Positions 9,035 to 18,500 of a stretch of DNA of 64,000 nt are shown piece after piece. The stretch is from contig JAHEBQ010000005.1 of assembly GCA_024642205.1 (NCBI GenBank), positions 905 through 64,904 of the forward strand, given 5' to 3'. The stretch is from Planctomycetaceae bacterium (lineage in GTDB: Bacteria > Planctomycetota > Planctomycetia > Pirellulales > Pirellulaceae). The position numbers and the translations under genes were made by a program. Each line of letters opens with the position of its first letter. Within the stretch, counting starts at the first letter, position 1. The notes under the pieces were generated by a model that searched no databases, was not told the origin of the DNA, and was given only the letters and a program-made list of their open reading frames with translations.

Positions 9035-12000
9035 ATGAGACCCCTGAGATTCTCCGCTGCGGTACTGTTGTTGATTTTTCTCTCGTTCGGTTGCGTGGCC
9101 GTTGGTGTCACCCAGGAGCCAAATAGTGGATCTGACGATCCCGAATCGATCAACGAACAAACAATCTACATCCCCTACGAAAAACTCCGCGAAGTTTTCG
9201 AGCGAGATGGCCGAGGCGTATTCCTGCCTTACGACAAATTCCAGCAACTGTGGAATGAAGCCCGTCGGAATCAACCCAGGAAGTCCGACCTCAGCGCCCC
9301 TTTGGGAGCCTTGATGACGGATATCGAAAGTACCGCGACCCTCGGAATGGAAATCGTCAACGTCGATGCAACGATCAAGATCGAACTCCTCCGCAAAGGC
9401 TGGCACCGGATACCGCTGCGACTGGCCAACGCGGCGATTCGTCGCGCCGAGATCGACGGAAAGGAAGCCAGGATTGTATCGGGCCAGGACGGGCAATATG
9501 AGTTGCTCGTTTCCTACGATGATGACCAGCCGAAAACGATCGAGCTGAAGCTGTCGTATGCCAAAGCGTTGGCCAAATCGGGCGGACAGAGTTCCGTTGC
9601 ATTTCAGTCGCCACAGGCACCTGTCAATCGTTGGACCATTCGCACGGGGCAAAAGGATATCGACGTTCAAATCGAACCCATGATTGCCTCGTCCAAGAAA
9701 CTGGGCAACCCTGAGGGAGAAGATCGACCGAACGAAGGTGATGAAATACTGGCGTTTGTCGGGGCTGCACCCGAAGTCAAAATCATGTGGACGCCCAAGG
9801 CAGAAGGAGCCTCGGGATTGGCCGCACTCATTTCAGCAGATACTCAGGCCCGTTTTCAAATCGATCAGGGAGTTGCCCGTACCAGCGCTGCGGTCACGCT
9901 GGATATTTCTCGGGCAGAAATAAGATCTGTTTCACTCAGCGTCCCGTCAGATCAAAAAGTAGTCAGCGTGTTTGATCGGAACGTCAAGAAATGGGAAGTC
10001 GAAAAGGCAGAAGAGGCTCAAACCATCCGGATTGAATTGTTTGAGCCGACCCTCGGGCAACAACTCCTGGCGGTGGAACTGGAAAAATTTATCGACGAGA
10101 TCGAAGATACGACCATCAACGTACCCCAGATCAAGGCCAACGATGTTTCGCGAAACAGCGGAATCTTCCTGGTCAATTTGTCATCCGGATTGCGGGCCGA
10201 ACCAGAGACGAAAACGGGGTTACTCCAGATGGACGCCGCAGAACTACCAGAAGACCTGCAGAAACAGAAATGGGAATTCGCTTATCGCTATGCGTCGCTT
10301 CCATTTGCGCTGTCCCTGAATGTGAAAAAGATCCAACCTTTAATCAACGTGGAGCAACTGGTCGAAGTCTCGGTTCGCCCGGAAAAGCTCGATGTCGAGT
10401 TGTCTGCCATATATGACATCCAGCTGGCTGGCGTCTTTCAACTCGACCTGGAAATTCCCCAAGAGTTTGAAATCCGCGAAATCCGGCCACTCTCCCGCAA
10501 TGACCTGATCAACGTACCCGTGGACACGTTTTACCGTGACCCCAATAACGAGAACCATGTTCTGATCACGCTGGGAAAGAAGGCAATCGGGAAAATGGGA
10601 TTGCTGATTTCGCTTGACCGCGAACTCAAAGATGCAAATCTGCTTAGCCCCACCGATGTTGCTTCCAGGATTGGATTCTCAATCCCCAAAGCGATGATCG
10701 GCAGTGTCGAGTTTTCACAGGGAAACCTCGTTGTGTATGCGCCCGAAAGCCTGCAGCTCAATGCCGCGGAAACCAGGGGATTACGGAACGATAGTTTCCA
10801 AAACGCGTTTTCCCGACAACCTGCCGCCATGAACCTGTCGGCGGTGAGGCCCATCCTGGCATTCAGTTTCTCGCATACCGCGGCATCGATCGAACTGGAA
10901 GCCAAACGGCGACGACCCCAGGTCACGGTGGAACAGATCGTCGTGGTCTCGATTCAGTCGGGAGTCGTCAAGTATGACGCGCGTCTTTTTTATGAAGTCC
11001 TGTACAGCGGAGTCAAGTCGCTACGACTCGATGTGCCCAGTTCGCTGGTCAACGAACTGCGAAGCCGTTCGACGAACATCCTGAAACAGCCCTTCGATCC
11101 ACAGCCAGACAATGTCCCGGTTGGATACACCGCCTGGGAACTGACAGGAGACAATGAGTTTTTTGGTCTGCATGAAATTCGTTACACCTGGGAAGAAAAA
11201 ATCGCTGATCTGCAACTGGGTAAAAGTGCCGATGTTGGCGTGGACCGGTTGATTCCTGCGGACGTCGATCGGGCCAACGGACAAATCGTGTTGACCAAAT
11301 CGGAAACCATTGACGTCCGCCCAAAATCCGATGCAACGGGCTTGCGTCCGATTGATCCACAAACGGATTTGGCTCAGGGTGTCGCGGTTGACAATGCAGC
11401 AATGGCTTTTGAGTTTGTTGATGATTGGACGTTGAACCTGACGGCAACCCGGTTTGAACTCCAGGAATTGAAGCGAACCAGTATCTCTAGGGCTGTCGTT
11501 CGAGCAGTGGCACTTCGCGAAAACGGACTCTCCGTTCAATGTCTGTTCCAAATGCGAAGCGTCAGTCAGCGGATTTCAATTCAAATGCCGGCAGGATTCG
11601 ACGAGGCAACGTCATTTGACGATCAACCGATTCGCATCAATGGAGCCAGGATCACTCCCGAGCGGGGAGGTCAAGACCTGATTTACGTTCCGTTGAACGG
11701 CGTGAACTCGGACGAACCTTTTCTACTGGAGATCCGGTACACCATCGACCGCGATCCGCACCAGATCGATTTACCAATATTTACCGACGAACCAGCCGTT
11801 CAAAAAGTCTACTTATGCGTTTACCTGCCATTTGAACGGGCGTTGTTGCGTCAATCCGGTCCCTGGACGGACGAAGCGGTAGACGAACATTCCACTTCCA
11901 TCGCAGGCCTTTTCAATACGAACAATCCGAATTCCCTGGTGACGAGGATGTTCCGACGGCGCAGCGAAAATGTGGATCAATTATTGAGCTGGGTTCATTC

Positions 12001-12529
12001 AGGCGTGAATTGCGACGTGTCGACCAGTCAGAAGTTTGAGATCGATGGTCGGCCTTATGTGTTCTCAGCATTGCGACCGGAGCCGGCACCCAACGGTTCG
12101 CTTCACCTCCGTACGATCAATCTGAAACTCCTGAACGTAATCGTATTGGGAATCATTGGCTTGCTCGGCCTGGCGCTGGTTCGTGCCCGACTGACCACGC
12201 AACTGGCAGGCGTTATGCTCGTGCTTGCTGCATTCGTCGCAGCAGGTGTCTTTTTCCCGCTGATCACGGAACATGTCTTTAGCGAAGCTCTATTGCTGAC
12301 GGTCGGAGTGACCGCTCTGACCTGGTTGACATCCGACGCAGTTCGCTGGTTCCGTGGACTACGGATCGCCCGTCGAGCAAACCAGGCTCTCATGGCGGGA
12401 CAGTCAGATTTCGCAATCGCCGGTCTGCCATCGCCGGTGCCCGAATCTGCGGATTCCACCGCGTTTCCTCCAGGTGTGAGTGATTCTCCATCGACTTCCG
12501 CAGACCACGAGGAAGGAGACTCACAATGA
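9035..12529 (+). CDS. Large exported/membrane protein of unknown function, module copy 1
   Basis: A 1164-aa protein of no family I recognise. A signal peptide is clear (SAAVLLLIFLSFGCVAVGV within the first 30 residues). Near residue 44 it has the paired motif YIPYEKL ... VFLPYDKF, followed by a long beta-rich region without cysteine clusters or enzymatic motifs. Near the C-terminus (about residues 1030-1105) there are several hydrophobic helices (NVIVLGIIGLLGLALV, LAGVMLVLAAFVAAGVFFPL, ALLLTVGVTALTWLT) and then a short cytoplasmic tail. The protein therefore probably has a large extracytoplasmic part anchored at its C-terminus. The opening motif and overall plan recur twice in the next gene, so the three regions look paralogous. 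The stop codon overlaps the ATG of that gene (12526-12529, ATGA), indicating coupled expression. Confidence 0.8.
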   Translation: MRPLRFSAAVLLLIFLSFGCVAVGVTQEPNSGSDDPESINEQTIYIPYEKLREVFERDGRGVFLPYDKFQQLWNEARRNQPRKSDLSAPLGALMTDIESTATLGMEIVNVDATIKIELLRKGWHRIPLRLANAAIRRAEIDGKEARIVSGQDGQYELLVSYDDDQPKTIELKLSYAKALAKSGGQSSVAFQSPQAPVNRWTIRTGQKDIDVQIEPMIASSKKLGNPEGEDRPNEGDEILAFVGAAPEVKIMWTPKAEGASGLAALISADTQARFQIDQGVARTSAAVTLDISRAEIRSVSLSVPSDQKVVSVFDRNVKKWEVEKAEEAQTIRIELFEPTLGQQLLAVELEKFIDEIEDTTINVPQIKANDVSRNSGIFLVNLSSGLRAEPETKTGLLQMDAAELPEDLQKQKWEFAYRYASLPFALSLNVKKIQPLINVEQLVEVSVRPEKLDVELSAIYDIQLAGVFQLDLEIPQEFEIREIRPLSRNDLINVPVDTFYRDPNNENHVLITLGKKAIGKMGLLISLDRELKDANLLSPTDVASRIGFSIPKAMIGSVEFSQGNLVVYAPESLQLNAAETRGLRNDSFQNAFSRQPAAMNLSAVRPILAFSFSHTAASIELEAKRRRPQVTVEQIVVVSIQSGVVKYDARLFYEVLYSGVKSLRLDVPSSLVNELRSRSTNILKQPFDPQPDNVPVGYTAWELTGDNEFFGLHEIRYTWEEKIADLQLGKSADVGVDRLIPADVDRANGQIVLTKSETIDVRPKSDATGLRPIDPQTDLAQGVAVDNAAMAFEFVDDWTLNLTATRFELQELKRTSISRAVVRAVALRENGLSVQCLFQMRSVSQRISIQMPAGFDEATSFDDQPIRINGARITPERGGQDLIYVPLNGVNSDEPFLLEIRYTIDRDPHQIDLPIFTDEPAVQKVYLCVYLPFERALLRQSGPWTDEAVDEHSTSIAGLFNTNNPNSLVTRMFRRRSENVDQLLSWVHSGVNCDVSTSQKFEIDGRPYVFSALRPEPAPNGSLHLRTINLKLLNVIVLGIIGLLGLALVRARLTTQLAGVMLVLAAFVAAGVFFPLITEHVFSEALLLTVGVTALTWLTSDAVRWFRGLRIARRANQALMAGQSDFAIAGLPSPVPESADSTAFPPGVSDSPSTSADHEEGDSQ

Positions 12530-15500
12530 GAAACGTTGCTCTGATCACGATCGTTGCTGTCGCTATGGGTTCGTTTCCCGGCGAGCGGCTTTTTTCCCAG
12601 GACTTGCCGACGGTCGACACAGCGCCGAAGGCATTCCAGCGACAGATTTTTGTACCCTTTGACAGTCTGGACATCTTGCTGGATGGAAACTCGAACCGGG
12701 TTCTGCTGACACGTGCCGAATATGAGGCACTACTGAAGTCGGCTCGCACACGGGAAGTCAAGCGGGCTCCTCTGGATAGCGCCATCGTTTCCGCCAAATA
12801 TACCGGGAAGATATCGGAAGGCGTTGCGCTGATCAAGGGCGAGTTAATCGTTGAGCCATTGAACGAAGGCCTCGTGCAAATTCCGTTGCCTTTTAGCGGG
12901 GTTGCCATTCGCCAAGCAAACCTGGGTGACGAGCCCGCCAAACTATGGCGAAACCCGAGTGGCCAGATCGTTTTGCTGACATCCAGCCAGGCGCGCGAGA
13001 CGTTGAATATCGAAATGACCGTTCCGATGCAGACATCGGCTGCCAGACAGTCGATGTCGATTCAGTTACCCTCACCATCGGCAACGTCGTTTCGCCTGAC
13101 AGTGCCGGGCAACGTCGAAGTCAAGAGTGGCGTACCAGTCGCCCTCCGGCTTTACGATCAGGATCGCAACACGACCGAGTTTGACTTGCTGGCGACTCGT
13201 GAACCAATGAATATTGTGATGTCGTTAAACAACCGGTTGTTGAAGGACGAGCGCGTCGCGGTTTCTCGCAGCGTCATGATTCACAAGCTCTCAGCCCACA
13301 CACAGGAAATGCATGTGACGTGTTCCATGGATGTGATTCATGGCGCACTGGAAGAGGTCGAGTTCACGGTTCCACCTGGATTCCAGGTCAGCCAGGTTGC
13401 AACGGAACTCCTCAGCCAATGGGTAATCAAGGATCCACCCGAGGGTGCGGATGATTCCGGGAAACGGTTGCTCGTCAAGCTTCGTCAGCCTACCCGGGAG
13501 GATTTTGTATTGAACATCACGGCAGAACGAAACCGGGGGGCTGTGGGCCACTGGAAGGCCGAGGAGATTCGACCAGTCGAGGTCGCAGGCCACGTGTCCG
13601 TCGTGGGTGTGCTGGCAGATATCGAACTGGAATCTGCGAAACTCGTTTCGGAAGGAGTGATTCCGATCGATCATGAGTTCTTGATGGCGGCAATCCCCGA
13701 GTCTGTACGATCGACCGATCGTGGAAACCAGTCGATCATCGTGGCCGCGTTTTACGCACCACAGAGAGACTACTCCATCACAAGCCATTTTTCCGTGCCT
13801 GCTCCCGAGTTGATCGTCCGGTCCAATTCTCGCCTGGTGATCGGTGACCAGAGTCTTCAATGGCAAGGAGGAATCTCGTTGGTCAGCCGGCACGACTCCC
13901 GTTTCGGCTTCAAAATGACGCTTCCCAACGGATGGCGACTGGACCAATTGACGGGAATCGACGGCCAGGCGATTCGGTTTGACCGAGTGGGCGTCAATGG
14001 AAGTTCCGATTTTCTCGTGCACCTTCCGGACAGAATCCCGTCCGCTTCGGCAGTCAAAGTCTTCCTGCAGGCAAGTCTGACGCGAGCGGGATGGCTGGAG
14101 GAATGGGAATCGAATCAGGTTGAATTTCCTTCCGTTAAAATTGAGGGAGAAACGAAACATACCGGCGCAATCGCGATTTCGACAACGGAAGATCTGTCGA
14201 TTCGACCGGCAAATGTCGTAAATCTCGAATTGCTTGACGAAACGGACAAACAGAAATTCGAACTCGATCGAACCAATGCGCCACTCGCGTTTCAGTTTGA
14301 GAATTCGAACTACGGACTGAGTCTCGAACTGGAACGCCTCCAGCCTTCCATCATGGCCAGAACGTACAATTACGTCAAAATCATGCCGACTCAAATGAAG
14401 GTTCACGCAGAATTGATGTACGACATCAAACAGGCCAGAGAGGCAGAATTCCAGTTTGATCTGCCGCTGGAAACACCTGCATCGATTTCGATCAGGGCTG
14501 TCAACGACCAGCTCAAGGACTATCGCAGCGAAAACACGGAAACGACTCGACGCTGGACCGTTCAACTCGCCAAACCCAGGCAGGGACAGGTCCATTTGTT
14601 GATCGATTTTCAAATGCCACTTGAAGAGTCGCAACTGGCAGAACTCAAGCTGGCTCCCGTCATCATTCGCAATGTGAATTTTCAATCGTCGATGTTTGCA
14701 GTCGAAGGCAGCACCGAGCTGGACACGGAAATTGAAACCGCGGCCCGAACCGTGGACGTGGGCGAGTTTTCGCAAGCCTTCTACCAACCCGGTCGGTTCC
14801 TCCTGGGGGTCTATTCCTGGCCCAACGAATCCATGTCGCTGACCATAAAGAGCCGTCGACGGCCCGTCTATCAACTGCCCGGCGCAATCGTCCAACGGGC
14901 AGAAATGGTGACGTCGATTTCCGACAACGGCAAGGCTCAAACGGCCGCGAGATTCCAGTTGGTCACCAAGCAACAACCCTTTTTACGCGTCGAGCTACCG
15001 GAAAATGCGACACTCTGGTCCGTTCAGCTGGATGGCCAACCAGCAAAGCCGCAACTGGAAAACGGTTCGCTATTGATCAGCCTGGTGGGAAATGAAGCCG
15101 GCAAACTGCGCGATTTGCAAATCGTATTTGAATCGACTGCCAGCTCGTTTCGACTTGTCGGAAAAGTCCAGGCAGAGGCGCCGACGCTCTGGATCATCGA
15201 CGCGGGCGATGCCCAGGGCATTCGCGTTCCCCTCGTTGACTTGCATTGGCGATTGATCATGCCGGACGGATTCAGCATCTCTCACGGCGATGGCAAGTTT
15301 CAATCGGACCAATTGGTTGGCCGACCTTCTCCCATCCGCCAGCTTGCCGATTGGGTTTACCGCCTTGGTGGCGGCATTGGAGCATCGAGTTTTGGCCGAC
15401 AACTGGCCTCGGAAGCCGGTTTCACCGGCGGAGGAGGTCGATTGGCTCCGCCCGACGCCAGGATCGCCGATGCGATGGCTGCCGATGAAGTAACACTTCC

Positions 15501-18500
15501 CGTTAGAGAATCAAACTTGCCAAAAACACTTCCGGCAGATCAACCCGTTGCAGACATGAAGAGACCGTCAGCCGCACCTCCGGCCCCTGGAAAGAGCGGC
15601 GAAGTTCGGGGGTTGAAAAGCGAGCCCGCCGATCCATCCAGTCGTGGACTTGGACCACTCGACGCGGCAAAAGCACCGACAAACTGGGCGCTGAGTGGGT
15701 TGAGAAGCCTGGACATTGTGCTGACGGACACCGGCAATTCGATCGAGTTTTACAATCTCGGTGAACAACCGACGTTGACAGCAACGATCGTCAATCAGTC
15801 TCGGCTTAACTGGATCGCAATTGCCTTGGCGATGATGATCGCCGCGCTCGGCGTCTTGCTGACCCCTCGTCGGCGAAAATCAAAACTGGTTTATGTGTTA
15901 CTGGTTCTGCTGATCGCCTGCCTGGTTCCACTGGCTGGCGTCGCGTTCGATGCGTTTCGAACGATCATCGACCTCGCCATTCTCGCGGCGGTTTTTGTCG
16001 CGATCTACTATTTGCTGGCTGCCATGATCCGGCTGTTCGGAAGATCCGTCGCATTGTTCGCTGCCCGGATTCCGTTGTGTTTCCTGGTGTTCGCCATTTC
16101 CATTGGCTTTGCTTGTCAAGCCAGTGCGCAGGAAGTTGTCACCGACATATCGGATCTGCAACGACTGCTCCAGACTCTACAGACCGAACCCAAAGTGAAA
16201 CTACCGGACGATGCAGTTATCATCCCCTTCGACCCCGGGGATCCACGAGGGCGTAAGAATGCGGAACGTCTGTTGCTGCCCTATGAGAACTACCTGGAGC
16301 TGATCAACCGTTCGGATCTGGAAACCAGGCCAAAGCAAGTCAGTGCACCAGTCGATTATGTGCTGTCTTCGGCTCACTACAACATTCAGCTGACCCTGGA
16401 TGAGGATATTTCGATCAAGGGCAGGCTGGTCATTGAGCTGTTGACCGAGGGGCCCGTTTCCGTTGCACTGCCGCTGTTCGGAGGGGCGCTTGCCGACGCA
16501 CAAGTCGATGGGAAGCCGGCGAAGCTACAGTTTCAGAGCGTGGCCAATTCCGAGCAGGCCGCACATCAGACCGGCCAACCGACCAATACCAATATGATTC
16601 AGCTTCACCTGGAAGGCCGTGGTGCAAAGGATTTTGAATTCACGGTGCGAATCAAACCATTGCGTCAGGGTGGCTGGCGATTGCTTGACGTAAGACTGCC
16701 CGTTGGTATGACAAGAGGATTGGATTTGACATCGCTGGATCAACGCACCGAAGTACGCTTGAATTCCGATTCCGATCGTCGTTCAATCGAAGCGAAACCC
16801 AACGAGAGAATTGCCACGGTTCTCAATGAGGACGGGTCATTGCGTCTGCAGTGGAAACCGTCAACGGCAACTCAGGCAGTTGATCAAAGCCTGACGGCCC
16901 AGTCTGAAGCGGTATTTGATGTTCGGGAGGACGGGTTACGATTGACCTGGCGAGTTGAACTTGACTTCCGTGGAGCCGAAAGAGACGTGTTCACGCTGAA
17001 TCTGCCTGAAGGATTCCTGGTCGAGCAGGTGAGTGGAGAAAACGTCCGGGCTTGGGATGTCAATAAGGAGGATGCATCAAAACGTCTTAATGTGACCCTG
17101 CTAAGTCCCGCCAAGGACAAAGAGGCGTTTACCATCGAATTATCCCGTCGAGACTTTGCCGTCAGCGAGGCTGAGTTGCAGTTCGACGCACCCTATCTGA
17201 CCGTGGAAGGAGCGGCGCTGCACAAAGGCATTTATTCGGTTCGCCGCAGTCCGATCATTGAACTCAAAACAACGAATCAACGATCGGCCAGTCGCATCGA
17301 CACCGATCAATTCCAATCCAGGGTTGACATTGCAGGGATTGACTCGAAATCCAGCCCGCTGGGAATTAGATCTTTTCAGGATCTGCAATTTGTGACCACG
17401 CCTTTTCAAATTGGTCTGAAAGCCAACCTGGTTCCCCTTACGATCAAGGCCGAAACACAGTCGATCATGAGAATAGGCCAGACCGAAGCCGATCTTGAGA
17501 TGCGAATCAACATCTCGGCAGGTCGTCGACCGATCTACAAATTGAGCTTTGACCTTCCCAAAGAAGTTCATATTCGATCACTTTCTGCCGGTTTAGGCGA
17601 GACCTGGACGTCGGAGATCATTGACGGGATTCAACGCATTGAGTTACTTTTTCCGTCCGGGGTCGTAAACGACTTCCCGATCATTCTGGATGCGGCCCTG
17701 GCTGAATATTCTGGCCAAACCGAATGGGTGATTCCAAGAATAAAAGTCAACGAAGTCACCGAACAAAACGGATTCGTGGTAATTCAAGTCGATCCTGCCT
17801 TGGCCGTATCATCCAGTAATCTAAAGAACTGCGAAACAGTCCTCCTCCAGCAGGTCGAAAGCTGGCTGAATCGGAACCAGCGCTCAACCACACGGCTGGC
17901 TTTGCGAACCAGGGGAGCCGATTACGATGCCACCCTTCGTTTCACCAGGATTCAACCGCGTGTTACCGTAGAAACGGTGACCAACGTGAGAACCACCTTG
18001 TTTGCGATCGAAGAGACAATCCTGCTGGATTTCAATATTCAGCAGGCGGGAATTCGACAAATTCAATTCGAACTTCCGGCCGACATGCAAAACGCCCGCG
18101 TCAACGCCCGGTTGGTAAGTGAAATTCTTCGGGACGATGTTGCCGGTAATGCAAATACCGTTCGAATAACGTTGAATCTGCAGGACGAAGTAATTGATTC
18201 CTATCGCGTCGTCATCGAGAACGACCGACAGTTAGGTGAAGCGCGGCAAAATGTCCCCATCCCGCGGGTTTTGACCGGGCTCACCGAGCAACGATTCGCA
18301 ACGCTTCAAAACGCGGGTCGGGACGAGATCAGCGTGATCCAGGGAGTCGATTTTCAACCTCTCAATCGCGAGCTGGACCAGTTTACTAAATTGAAGCAAA
18401 AACTATCTGGCAGTGAAGTAACAATGGCGTATGCCGCCGACAAAAAAACCGAATCGCCGATTCTTCAATACGAGACCAGACAGCGAGAGGTCTTTGACAC

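Noticed and set aside
13291-14976. Minus-strand open frame of 561 codons inside the giant gene
   Set aside because: It is antisense to the clearly coding beta-rich region of the 2597-aa protein, is rich in Arg/His/Cys, and shows no domain, signal peptide or ribosome binding site. It is a composition shadow.
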